A stretch of 17,561 nt of DNA, from NCBI GenBank assembly GCA_019264505.1, contig JAHUZY010000458.1:1-17561 (forward strand), read 5' to 3'. Below, piece after piece: positions 1-7,884 of this stretch; positions within the stretch are counted from its first letter, which is position 1; each line of letters starts with the position of its first letter. The position numbers and the translations under genes were made by a program. The notes beneath the pieces were generated by a model, which saw only the letters and a list, made by a program, of their open reading frames with translations, was not told the DNA's origin and did no database searches. The stretch comes from Phenylobacterium sp. (GTDB lineage: Bacteria; Pseudomonadota; Alphaproteobacteria; Caulobacterales; Caulobacteraceae).

Positions 1-398
1 GATCCGGGCGGGGGCGGGGCCGGACGCGGCGCGGCCGGTCGCGGGGGCGCCAGCCGCTCGGCGTCGGCCTGTTGACGCAGGACATGCAGGTCGTCGCTGA
101 GCCGGAAGATGGCCACATAGAATTCGCAGAACGAGCGCCACAGCAGGATGAGCGCGCCAACCACCAGCAGGCCCGCCACCAGGACGGGGATGGCCAGCAT
201 CAGGCCCATCAGGCTTTCTTCGCGCAGGGCCACCCCCACCGCCGCGCCGATCGTGCCGAAGGCGCCCAGCGCGATGACCCCCAGGCCCGCCCAGTAGATC
301 AGGTGGATCACCGAGTTGGTCATGAGCCGGTCGAACGTCAGGAGGTCCCAGAACAGGGAGGCTCCGGCGCCGCGCTTGGGTTTCGATCTGCTGGCCAT
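1..398 (-). CDS. DUF4282 membrane protein (3' end outside window)
   Basis: Partial gene whose start is at 398 and whose C-terminus runs off the left edge; about 132 codons are visible. After a basic N-terminus (MASRSKPKRG) comes an FWDLLTFDRL block followed by an HLIYW segment, which resembles the conserved start of the DUF4282 family. Two hydrophobic helices follow, at roughly residues 30-57 and 64-92, then an amphipathic stretch and a Pro/Ala-rich tail. It is probably a small inner-membrane protein with a cytoplasmic proline-rich tail. Function is unknown. It follows flhA after 107 bases on the same strand, so it could be read from the flagellar operon, but nothing in the sequence makes it a flagellar protein. 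An ATG at 405 is in another frame that lacks the DUF4282 pattern. The Shine-Dalgarno match is weak. Confidence 0.75.
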   Translation of the reverse strand, partial: MASRSKPKRGAGASLFWDLLTFDRLMTNSVIHLIYWAGLGVIALGAFGTIGAAVGVALREESLMGLMLAIPVLVAGLLVVGALILLWRSFCEFYVAIFRLSDDLHVLRQQADAERLAPPRPAAPRPAPPPPG

Positions 399-505
399 TC
401 GTCATCCAACGCTTGGGGGACCAAAGGGCGTCCCGCGCGCCAAACCGCTATCAGCCGCAAGCGTTCCCGGCAACTTTGGAAAAGCGCAGCTTCTCCCGCC
501 GTCGC

Positions 506-2587
506 CTAGATCGTGCCCAGGGTCTTGAGCCGGGCGCGGGGATGAACCTCATTCTGGCTCATCACCGGGGTCTGGCCGCGGAACCGCTCGATGATGGAGC
601 GGACATAGGGCCGGATGGCCGGGCTGGTGAGCAGGACCGGGGTTTCCCCCGACAGGGCGGCGCGCTCGAACACTTCGCGCACCCCGCGGATGAAGTCCTG
701 CAGGCGGGAGGGGGCCAGGGCCAGCTGCTTTTCCTCGCCAGGCCCGATCAGGGCCTCGCTGAAAGCGTTCTCCCACTCGGCCGACAGGGTGACGATGGGC
801 AGGGCGCCGTCGTCGCCGCGATAGGCGTAGGACAGCTGCCGGGCCAGGCGGCCGCGCACCTGCTCCACCAGCATGGCCACGGACGCCGTATGCGGCGCCG
901 CCTCGCCAATGCCCTCCAGGATGGCCGGCAGGTCGCGGATGGAGACCCGCTCCCGCAGCAGCGCCTGCAGCACACGCTGAACGGTGGTGGCGGTGACGAT
1001 GGAGGGGATCAGGTCGTCCACCAGCTTCTTCTGCTCGCCCGGCAGGTCCTTCAGCAGCTTCTGAACCTCGGCGTAGGACAACAGCTCGGCCATGTTGTCC
1101 TTGAGGATCTCGGTCAGGTGGGTGGTCAGCACCGTGGCCGGATCGACGATGGTGTAACCGCGGAAGGTCGCTTCCTCCCGCAGGGCTTCATCGATCCAGG
1201 TGGCCGGCAGGCCGAAGGCCGGCTCGCGCATATGCTCGCCGGGAATCTCCACCTGGCCGCCGCGGGGATCCATGGCCATCAGCGCGCCCAGGCGCACCTC
1301 GCCTTCGCCGGCCTCCAGCTCCTTGATCCGGATGCAGTAGCCTTGAGAGGGCAGGCGCATATTGTCGAGGATGCGCACCGAGGGCATGACGAAGCCGTAC
1401 TCGGCCGCCAGCGTCCGGCGCAGGGCGCGGATCTGATCGGTGAGCCGGCGGCCCTCCAGGTCGTTGATCAGGGGCAGCAGGCCGTAACCCAGCTCGATCT
1501 TGATCTCATCAATGGCCAGCGTGTCGCTGATCGGCTCCTCCTGGGGCTCGCTCGCCTGCTCCATGACGGGCAGGGGCTCCGGCTCCAGGGACTTGCGGCC
1601 CCGGTAATAGGCCAGGGCGCCGGCGGCGATGGACACCGCGGCAAAGGGCAGGACCGGCATGCCCGGCACCAGGGCCAGAACGCCGGATGAGGCGGCCACC
1701 ATGCCCAGCCCCACGGGATTCATGGCCAGCTGGGCGACCAGCGCCTTGTCGGCCGAGCCCTCGACCCCGGCCTTGGAGACCAGGAAGCCCGCCGCGATGG
1801 AGATGATCAGGGCCGGGATCTGGCTGACCAGACCATCGCCGATGGTCATGATCGTGTAGCCGGCCGCCGCGGCGCCCACGGGCATGCCATGCTGCATCAC
1901 GCCAATGAGGATGCCGCCGAGGATGTTGATGGCGACGATGATCAGGCCGGCGATGGCGTCGCCGCGGACGAACTTCGAGGCGCCGTCCATGGCCCCGAAG
2001 AAGGTGGATTCCTGTTCCAGCTCCTTGCGGCGGCGCTTGGCCTCGTCGTCGTCGATCAGGCCTGCCGAAAGGTCGGCGTCGATGGCCATCTGCTTGCCCG
2101 GCATGGCGTCGAGGGTGAATCGGGCGGCCACCTCGGCGATCCGTCCCGAACCCTTGCTGATGACGACGAAGTTCACGACCACCAGGATGGCGAAGACGAT
2201 CACCCCGATGACGAAATTGCCGCCCATCATCAGATTGCCGAAGCCCTCGATGATCTTGCCGGCGCCGTCCGTGCCCTCGTGACCGTGGGTCAGGATCAAT
2301 CGGGTGGAGCCGATGTTCAGGCCCAGCCGGAACAGCGTGGTGACCAGCAGCACGGTGGGGAAGGCGCTGAACTCCAGCGGCTTCTTGATCAGCAGCGAGG
2401 TCATCAGTATCAGGACCGAGCTGGTGATCGACAGAACCAGCAGGGTGTCCAGCAGGAAGGCTGGGATCGGCAGAATGAGCAGGACGATGATGCTCACTGC
2501 CCCGATGGCGAGCGCGACTTCCCCACGGGTCAGCCAGCCCAGCATTTCGCGGGCGGTGGGCGCGGGGGCGGCGTTGCTCTGGGCCAT
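506..2587 (-). CDS. flhA: Flagellar export gate protein FlhA (FlbF in older Caulobacter naming)
   Basis: FlhA forms the nonameric export gate of the flagellar type III secretion system in the inner membrane and receives substrates and chaperones on its cytoplasmic domain. The 693-residue product has the usual family length. The N-terminal half is membrane-embedded, with hydrophobic helices from about residue 25, the family block around LFRLGLNIGSTRLIL near residue 88, and the FHIPEP-type loop (KGSGRIAEVAARF, then LDAMPGKQMAIDADL) around 145-175. The C-terminal cytoplasmic half from about 350 carries the GYGLLPLI and VQKLLKDLPGEQKKLVDDL segments. It is the last recognised flagellar gene of this operon, starting 34 bases after the flbD stop. 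No frameshift is seen. Identification is secure. Confidence 0.97.
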   Translation of the reverse strand: MAQSNAAPAPTAREMLGWLTRGEVALAIGAVSIIVLLILPIPAFLLDTLLVLSITSSVLILMTSLLIKKPLEFSAFPTVLLVTTLFRLGLNIGSTRLILTHGHEGTDGAGKIIEGFGNLMMGGNFVIGVIVFAILVVVNFVVISKGSGRIAEVAARFTLDAMPGKQMAIDADLSAGLIDDDEAKRRRKELEQESTFFGAMDGASKFVRGDAIAGLIIVAINILGGILIGVMQHGMPVGAAAAGYTIMTIGDGLVSQIPALIISIAAGFLVSKAGVEGSADKALVAQLAMNPVGLGMVAASSGVLALVPGMPVLPFAAVSIAAGALAYYRGRKSLEPEPLPVMEQASEPQEEPISDTLAIDEIKIELGYGLLPLINDLEGRRLTDQIRALRRTLAAEYGFVMPSVRILDNMRLPSQGYCIRIKELEAGEGEVRLGALMAMDPRGGQVEIPGEHMREPAFGLPATWIDEALREEATFRGYTIVDPATVLTTHLTEILKDNMAELLSYAEVQKLLKDLPGEQKKLVDDLIPSIVTATTVQRVLQALLRERVSIRDLPAILEGIGEAAPHTASVAMLVEQVRGRLARQLSYAYRGDDGALPIVTLSAEWENAFSEALIGPGEEKQLALAPSRLQDFIRGVREVFERAALSGETPVLLTSPAIRPYVRSIIERFRGQTPVMSQNEVHPRARLKTLGTI

Positions 2588-2621
2588 CAGCTTTACTCGA
2601 ACTTCTGCTTAGGGCTTGGGC

Positions 2622-3992
2622 TCAGGCGGCGTGGGCGCCGGCGCCCTGGGGCGCGGGCACGGCGACGCCAGCCTCGGTGTATTCCTTGAGCTTGTTGCGC
2701 AGGGTGCGGATCGAGATGCCCAGGATGTTGGCCGCGTGGGTGCGATTGCCGGCGCAGTGCTCCAGGGTGTCGATGATCAGCTGTTGTTCCATCTCGGCCA
2801 CGGTCTGGCCGACGAAGCTGCGCTGAACAGCCTCGGCGGCGAAGCTGGCGGCCTGGGCCGCCCGGGCGCCGGCGTCGGCCGGCGACAGGGGCTGGCCGTC
2901 CGGCAGGCGCACGGCGTCCTCGGTGATTTCCTCGCCCACCGACAACAGCACCGCCCGGTGCATGGCGTTTTCCAGCTCCCGCACATTGCCCGGCCAGCGA
3001 TGGGCGGCCAGCCGGCGGCGGGCCTCCGTCGACAGGGGCTTTTCGGGCACGCCATTGGCGGCGGCGTATTTTTTCACGAAGAACTCGGCCAGGGCGACGA
3101 TATCGCCCGGACGGTCCCGCAGGGGCGGAAGGCGCAGGTTCACCACGTTGAGGCGGTAGAGCAGGTCCTCGCGGAAGGTCCCGTCCTTGACCGCCTGGGC
3201 CAGGTCGCGGTTCGAGGTGGCGAGGATGCGGATGTCGACCTTCACCGGCTTGGCGCCGCCAACCCGGTCGATCTCCCGCTCCTGGATGGCCCGCAGCAGC
3301 TTGGCCTGCAGGCGGGCGTCCATCTCCGAGATTTCGTCCAGCAGCAGGGTGCCGCCATTGGCTTCTTCGAACTTGCCGATCCGGCGGGCGAGCGCGCCGG
3401 TGAAGGCGCCCTTCTCGTGACCGAACAGCTCGCTCTCCAGCAGGTTTTCCGGGATGGCCGCGCAGTTGACCGAGATGAACGGCTTGGCCGCCCGCCGCGA
3501 CTTCTGGTGAACGTAGCGGGCCACCACCTCCTTGCCTGAGCCGCTCTCGCCGGTGATCAGGATCGAGGCCTCAGACGCCGCCACCTGGTCGGCCAGTTTC
3601 AGCACGGCCTGCATGTTGGGGTCGTGGACCACCATGGGTCGGTTGTCGTCGGAGACGGCCGCCAGCACGGCGGCGATCAGGGCCGCCTCCGGGGGCAGGG
3701 GGATGAACTCCTTGGCGCCCGCCCGGATCGCCGCGGCCGCCCGGGCCGGGTCGGCCCCGACGCCGCAGGCCACCACCGGAACCCGGATGCGCTCGGCCTC
3801 GTTGGCCGCGATCAGGGCGGCGATGTCGAGGTCATAGTCCACCAGGAGCAGGTCAGCCCCCTGACCCGCGCGCAGGGCGTGGGTGGCGGCTGCGACCGTC
3901 TCCACATGGCTCACCTTGGCGCCGGCGGTCATCGCCATCTTCACCGCCGCAGAGAGCTGTCCGTCCAGTTTTCCGACGACCAGAAGCCGCAT
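2622..3992 (-). CDS. flbD: Sigma-54-dependent flagellar activator FlbD
   Basis: Enhancer-binding activator that in Caulobacter turns on late flagellar genes with sigma-54 and represses the fliF operon. The 456-residue protein has three parts: an N-terminal receiver-like domain (1-~115), an AAA+ domain and a C-terminal Fis-type helix-turn-helix. Walker A is GESGSGKE, the sigma-54 contact loop is GAFTGA, Walker B is [12 protein letters not shown], and [12 protein letters not shown] marks the end of the AAA+ part. The HTH lies in [20 protein letters not shown] near residues 410-430. The receiver lacks the acidic pair normally found after strand 1 (the sequence there is [10 protein letters not shown]), matching FlbD's known independence from a normal kinase; in Caulobacter the partner FliX controls it. 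I chose ATG at 3992: AGGAG lies eight bases upstream, whereas an upstream TTG at 3998 is only two bases from that site. It sits 27 bases after the fliN stop. Confidence 0.95.
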   Translation of the reverse strand: MRLLVVGKLDGQLSAAVKMAMTAGAKVSHVETVAAATHALRAGQGADLLLVDYDLDIAALIAANEAERIRVPVVACGVGADPARAAAAIRAGAKEFIPLPPEAALIAAVLAAVSDDNRPMVVHDPNMQAVLKLADQVAASEASILITGESGSGKEVVARYVHQKSRRAAKPFISVNCAAIPENLLESELFGHEKGAFTGALARRIGKFEEANGGTLLLDEISEMDARLQAKLLRAIQEREIDRVGGAKPVKVDIRILATSNRDLAQAVKDGTFREDLLYRLNVVNLRLPPLRDRPGDIVALAEFFVKKYAAANGVPEKPLSTEARRRLAAHRWPGNVRELENAMHRAVLLSVGEEITEDAVRLPDGQPLSPADAGARAAQAASFAAEAVQRSFVGQTVAEMEQQLIIDTLEHCAGNRTHAANILGISIRTLRNKLKEYTEAGVAVPAPQGAGAHAA

Positions 3993-4019
3993 CTTCAAAT
4001 CTCCTTACGCGCCGCCAAT

Positions 4020-4355
4020 TCAGGCCGCCGTGTCGCCGTCCTTGATGATTTCAGTCATCGTCACCCCGAGGCGTTCGTCGACGATGACGACCTCCCCGCG
4101 GGCGACCAGGCGATTGTTCACATAGATGTCGATGGCCTCGCCGACCTTGCGGTCCAGCTCGAGGATGCTGCCCGAGGACAGCTGCAGCAGCTGGGCGACG
4201 GACATCTGGGCCCGGCCGAGCACGGCCGAGATGCTGACCGGCACATCGAAGACCGGCGCCAGATCGCTGGCCGCCTTCTCCTCGCCCTCGTGGCCGAAGT
4301 CGACGGCGGGAAGATCACCCGGCCCCAGCTCCTGGAGTTTCAGTTCGTCAGACAT
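4020..4355 (-). CDS. fliN: Flagellar motor switch protein FliN
   Basis: FliN is the C-ring protein that, with FliM and FliG, makes up the rotor switch, and it also binds FliH to dock the export ATPase. The product is 111 residues, normal for short FliN. The C-terminal SpoA (surface presentation of antigens) domain covers about residues 30-108, with the patterns DVPVSISAVLGRAQMSV, LLQLSSGSILELDRKVGEAI and the NNRLVARGEVVIVDERLGV segment. An acidic N-terminus precedes it. AAGGA about seven bases before the ATG supports the start. The gene lies 19 bases after flbE and 27 bases before flbD, within the fliF operon. Confidence 0.95.
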   Translation of the reverse strand: MSDELKLQELGPGDLPAVDFGHEGEEKAASDLAPVFDVPVSISAVLGRAQMSVAQLLQLSSGSILELDRKVGEAIDIYVNNRLVARGEVVIVDERLGVTMTEIIKDGDTAA

Positions 4356-4374
4356 GACATGGTCCTTTCACCCG

Positions 4375-5025
4375 TCAGGCGTCGCCGCCGGGAATGAGGG
4401 GTTCAGCGTGCAGGCCTTCCGAAGCCAGGGCCGCCTGCAGGGCCTCGGCCACCCGTTGGGCGGCTGCGGCGGGATCGAAGCGCGCAGCGCCGTCGCCAAA
4501 ATCCAGGGCGAAGGCGGCCGGCGCCATGCCAGGGTCTGGGCGCACCTGGATCTGACCGGCGAAGCCAATGGCCTGGGCCGCTTCCGCCAGCATGGGCTCA
4601 AGACCCTCGGCCAGGGTCGGGGAGACGGTGACCAGCAGGCGCGGGGCGCTCTCGATTTCCCGGGCCAGGGAATCCAGCGCCGCCTTCAGGGGCGCGCGGG
4701 GGAAGGCGTCCAGGGCGGCGTCGGCGATCGCCTGACCGCAGGCCAGGGCGAGCTCTGCCGAACCAATCCGGTGGGCGTGCGCCACCTCCGCCAGCCGGGG
4801 CAGGGCGGCCTGGCAGGCCTGGGCGATGGTCGAGAGCGCGTCGGCCTGCTGGGCCTCCAACCGGGCCATGGCCGCGCGTTCGCCCTCGGCATAGGCCTGG
4901 GCGCGGATGACCTCGACCTCTTCCAGGGGATAGATGCGCTTGGGCCGGGCCGAGACCTGCGCCACGGCGCCCGCGTCGTCGAAGACGGTGTCGAAATCGA
5001 ACTTTTTGAGGATGGGCTCGGACAT
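4375..5025 (-). CDS. flbE: FlbE, FliH-like regulator of the flagellar export ATPase
   Basis: FlbE is the Caulobacter counterpart of FliH, the stator-like protein that binds and regulates the flagellar export ATPase FliI and links it to the C-ring through FliN. The 216-residue protein begins [17 protein letters not shown] and continues into an Ala/Glu/Arg-rich helical segment (about residues 37-75, [21 protein letters not shown]), as expected for the long FliH helix, then a mixed alpha/beta C-terminal domain. Direct sequence similarity to FliH is low in this family, so the call rests mostly on position: its ATG shares one base with the fliG stop (TGATG) and fliN follows after 19 bases, the Caulobacter fliF-fliG-flbE-fliN order. 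Translational coupling to fliG is likely. Confidence 0.85.
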   Translation of the reverse strand: MSEPILKKFDFDTVFDDAGAVAQVSARPKRIYPLEEVEVIRAQAYAEGERAAMARLEAQQADALSTIAQACQAALPRLAEVAHAHRIGSAELALACGQAIADAALDAFPRAPLKAALDSLAREIESAPRLLVTVSPTLAEGLEPMLAEAAQAIGFAGQIQVRPDPGMAPAAFALDFGDGAARFDPAAAAQRVAEALQAALASEGLHAEPLIPGGDA

Positions 5026-6068
5026 CAGTAGATCAGCTCATCGTCGCCGCCGGCGCCGGCGAGCATGATCTCGCCCTTGGCCGCCAGGTCCTTGGCCACC
5101 TGGACCATCTTCATCTGCGCCTGATCGACGTCCTTCAGACGGACGGGGCCCATGCCCTCCATGTCTTCGCGCATGATCTTGGCCGCGCGTTCGGACATGT
5201 TGGAGAAGAACATCTCGCGCAGGGCGTCCGAGGCCCCCTTGAGCGCCAGGCCCAGCTGATCCTTCTCGACGCCGCGCAGCAGGGTCTGGACCCCGCCGGG
5301 ATCGAGCTTGGACAGGTCTTCGAAGACGAACATCAGGGCGCGGATGCGCTCGGCGGCCTCGCGGTTGCGCTCCTCCAGAGCGGCCATGAACCGGGACTCG
5401 GTCTGGCGGTCGAAGGAGTTGAAGATGTCGGCCATCATCTCGTGGCTGTCGCGCTTGGAGGTGCGCGCCAGGTTGGACATGAACTCGGTCCGCAGAGTCT
5501 GCTCGATCTTGTCGAGGATCTCCCGCTGCACCGGCTCCATGCGCAGCATGCGGGTGACGCATTCCAGGGCGAAGTCCTCCGGCAGGGCGCCCAGGACCCG
5601 GGCGGCGTGCTCCGACTTCACCTTCGACAGGATGACGGCGACGGTCTGGGGGTATTCGTTCTTCAGATAGTTGGCGAGGACGGCCTCGTTCACATTGCCG
5701 AGCTTGTCCCACATGGTGCGGCCCGCCGGACCGCGGATCTCCTCCATCAGGGCGTCGACCTTGTCGGGGGGCAGGAAGGCCTGCAGCAGCTTCTGGGTCT
5801 GTTCGAAGGAGCCCATGATGGTGCCGGCGCCCGACATGCCGGCGACGAACTCGACCAGCAGGGCCTCGACCACATTGGCCGCCACCGTGCCGAGGCTGGC
5901 CATGGCCTGGGAGACCTCCTTGATCTCCTCCTCGTCCAGACTCTGCCAGATCACCCCATGGTCTTCGCCCAGGGCCAGCAGGACCACGGCGGCCTTCTCC
6001 GGCCCGCTCAGCTGGGTGATGTCGGTGATGGTCTTGTTGCGGCCGCCGCCGCGCACGCTACCGGTCAT
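5025..6068 (-). CDS. fliG: Flagellar motor switch protein FliG
   Basis: FliG joins the FliF MS-ring to the C-ring and transmits torque from the MotA stator. The 347-residue protein has the N-terminal FliF-binding domain ([18 protein letters not shown]), the middle domain with a variant EHPQ motif read as [11 protein letters not shown] near residue 140, and the C-terminal domain ending [27 protein letters not shown]. The C-terminal torque helix region ([21 protein letters not shown]) is present. The N-terminus is about ten residues longer than some homologues. The ATG overlaps the fliF stop as ATGA, indicating translational coupling, and the stop shares one base with flbE. Confidence 0.96.
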   Translation of the reverse strand: MTGSVRGGGRNKTITDITQLSGPEKAAVVLLALGEDHGVIWQSLDEEEIKEVSQAMASLGTVAANVVEALLVEFVAGMSGAGTIMGSFEQTQKLLQAFLPPDKVDALMEEIRGPAGRTMWDKLGNVNEAVLANYLKNEYPQTVAVILSKVKSEHAARVLGALPEDFALECVTRMLRMEPVQREILDKIEQTLRTEFMSNLARTSKRDSHEMMADIFNSFDRQTESRFMAALEERNREAAERIRALMFVFEDLSKLDPGGVQTLLRGVEKDQLGLALKGASDALREMFFSNMSERAAKIMREDMEGMGPVRLKDVDQAQMKMVQVAKDLAAKGEIMLAGAGGDDELIY

Positions 6069-7723
6069 GCGGATTCATGCAGCCAGCTGCGCAGGATCGC
6101 GACCGACTGTTCCGGATGGGTCTCAACGAAATCGGCCACACGCTTGACCGAAGACGCCTTCACCTGGCCCTCGATGCGGGCGATGTCGATCCTCTGCTCC
6201 AGGGCGTCGGGGCCGGGCAGGGCCAGAGGCTGGCCGGTGGCCGGATCGACGGCGATCTGCACCGGCTGGCCGTCCGCGGTGGTGGTCACCAGGCGGGTGA
6301 TGGTCTGGGTGGGACCGGTCAGTTCACCGCCGCCGCCGCCGCTGGCGCTCTTGAGCAGGGGGCGGACCACGAAGAAGACGATGAGCAGGGCGACGATGGC
6401 CAGGATCGCCAGCTCCACCGCGCGCATGATGTCGTTCTTGTCGAAGTCGGTGAGCGGGTTGGAGGATTCCACACCGCCCATTTCGCCCGGCGCATCGAAG
6501 GGCATGTTGACGACCGTCACCTGATCGCCGCGCTCTTCATTGAAGCCGACCGCCGTGCGGACGAGCTGCTCGATCCGGGCCATCTCTTCTTCGCTGCGCG
6601 CGGCGTACTCACCTGGCGCGCCGTCCTCACCCACTGGGCGAACCCCGTCGACGGCCACGGCGACGGACAGCCGTTGAACCTTGCCCGGCTCGTTGACCTC
6701 GGTGCGGACGGTCTTGGAGATTTCGTAGTTGGTGGTGGATTCCGTGCGGCCGCTGGCCGAGGCCAGGGCGCCGGCCTCAGCGCCTCCGACGCCGCCAGGG
6801 ATGTTGGCGTCGGCGGTCACCGCGCCGTTGTTGTTGGGCTCGTTCTCGTTGGCGTTTTCCTCGACGGTCTGCTCGGAGCGGACCACCTGACCATCGGGAT
6901 CGTAGGTCTCCTGCTGCACGGTCACCCGCGCCAGATCGAGCTCGGCGGTCACGTTGACCCGCGCCTTGCCAGGTCCCACGACGCTTTCCACCAGGGCCTT
7001 GACGGTCTTGGCGATGCGCTGCTCCACCTCGTTCTTGCGACCCTCGGCCGCTTCGCCAGCAAAGCCCTCGCCGCCGGTCGAGAGGGTCTTGCCATGCTGG
7101 TCGACGACGGTGACCCGGTCCGGCGTCATGCGCGGCACGGCGCCGGCCACCAGGTTCTGCACGGCGCGCACCTGATCGGCGTTGGGCGCCCGGCCGCCGA
7201 CGCCCATGGCGATGGAGGCCGAGGGCGACTCGGCGGCTTCTTCGAACAGCTGCCGCTTGGGCAGGACCAGGTGGACGCGGGCGAAGGTCACCCCGTCCAG
7301 GCTGCGGATGGTGCGGGCCAGCTCACCCTCAAGAGCGCGCTGGCGGTTCAGCTGCTGAACAAAGTCCGTCTGGCCAAGCGCATTGGTGTCGTCGAAAATT
7401 TCGTAACCGACCGAGCCGGCGGTGGGCAGCCCCTTGGCCGACAACAGCAGGCGGGTGGAGGCGACCTCGTCACGGTTGACCATGATGGTCGAGCCGTCGC
7501 CCTTGACCTCATATTTCACGCCGGCCTGATCGAGGGCCGCGGTGATGGAGCCGGCCTCGCGCATGTCCAGGCTGGAATAGAGCAGGGCCTTGGGCTGGCC
7601 GAGATTCATGGTCAGGGCGATCAGGGCTGCAGCCACGCCGGCGCCGATGCCGAGAATGGCGGCCAGCCGGCCGATCCCGAACCTCTGCAAGGCGGCAACA
7701 AACTGATTCAAGGCGCGTCCCAC
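6065..7723 (-). CDS. fliF: Flagellar MS-ring protein FliF
   Basis: FliF builds the MS ring in the inner membrane, the base on which the rotor and export gate assemble. The 552-residue protein has a first transmembrane helix at about residues 19-40, a YscJ/FliF domain ([44 protein letters not shown]), a periplasmic beta-collar region rich in Asn/Glu/Gly ([20 protein letters not shown] and after), a second helix at about residues 433-455, and a C-terminal cytoplasmic tail ([21 protein letters not shown]) that binds FliG. The start used is GTG at 7723; an in-frame TTG four codons on (7711) is an alternative, and neither has a strong Shine-Dalgarno site. It is the first gene of the flagellar operon. 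Confidence 0.96.
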   Translation of the reverse strand: MGRALNQFVAALQRFGIGRLAAILGIGAGVAAALIALTMNLGQPKALLYSSLDMREAGSITAALDQAGVKYEVKGDGSTIMVNRDEVASTRLLLSAKGLPTAGSVGYEIFDDTNALGQTDFVQQLNRQRALEGELARTIRSLDGVTFARVHLVLPKRQLFEEAAESPSASIAMGVGGRAPNADQVRAVQNLVAGAVPRMTPDRVTVVDQHGKTLSTGGEGFAGEAAEGRKNEVEQRIAKTVKALVESVVGPGKARVNVTAELDLARVTVQQETYDPDGQVVRSEQTVEENANENEPNNNGAVTADANIPGGVGGAEAGALASASGRTESTTNYEISKTVRTEVNEPGKVQRLSVAVAVDGVRPVGEDGAPGEYAARSEEEMARIEQLVRTAVGFNEERGDQVTVVNMPFDAPGEMGGVESSNPLTDFDKNDIMRAVELAILAIVALLIVFFVVRPLLKSASGGGGGELTGPTQTITRLVTTTADGQPVQIAVDPATGQPLALPGPDALEQRIDIARIEGQVKASSVKRVADFVETHPEQSVAILRSWLHESA

Positions 7724-7772
7724 CCCAAAGCCCTGCGACCGGCGCCCACTTTGGGCCGACCGCTAGGCAGGA

Positions 7773-7804
7773 TTTACCCAGTCGATGGTAAACGCCGCGT
7801 TTAA
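7773..7804 (-). promoter_or_regulatory. Candidate regulatory site upstream of fliF (inverted repeat plus TTAA)
   Basis: Bases 7773-7792 form a perfect inverted repeat TTTACC-N8-GGTAAA, and on the minus strand a TTAA (7804-7801) precedes it by eight bases. This resembles, but does not match exactly, the TTAA-N7-TTAA box of the cell-cycle regulator CtrA, which controls the fliF operon in Caulobacter. The site ends about 50 bases before the fliF start, a suitable place for a class II flagellar promoter. No confident -10 element was recognised. CtrA binding is inference from family context. Confidence 0.4.
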
Positions 7805-7837
7805 GACTTGGCCGTGGGCGCGATTGTGGGGGCGATT

Positions 7838-7870
7838 GGCGCCGGGGCGAGATGTCGCACCCGGCGCGCC
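7838..7870 (-). terminator. GC-rich hairpin after the serine hydrolase gene (possible terminator)
   Basis: On the minus strand this stretch can fold as GGCGC-(GC bulge)-CGGG, a 13-base loop, then CCCGGCGCC, giving nine base pairs starting 15 bases after the stop at 7885. There is no T-run, so it is not a standard factor-independent terminator. It may still separate the hydrolase transcript from the fliF promoter region. The whole interval 7724-7884 contains only this hairpin and the candidate fliF regulatory site. Confidence 0.3.
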
Positions 7871-7884
7871 GTGGGGCGAGCGTC

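Noticed and set aside
413..1690. Long plus-strand open frame opposite flhA (425 codons)
   Set aside because: Translation is Gly/Gln/His/Asp-rich low-complexity sequence typical of antisense frames in GC-rich genes; flhA on the other strand explains this DNA fully.
6077..7804. Plus-strand open frame of 575 codons opposite fliF
   Set aside because: No recognisable domain, and composition (Gly, His, Gln, Asp) is that of an antisense shadow. It also runs past the fliF start into the regulatory region.
7787..7804. A true CtrA box before fliF
   Set aside because: The spacing is eight instead of seven and the second half-site reads TTTA rather than TTAA, so I list it only as a candidate regulatory site.
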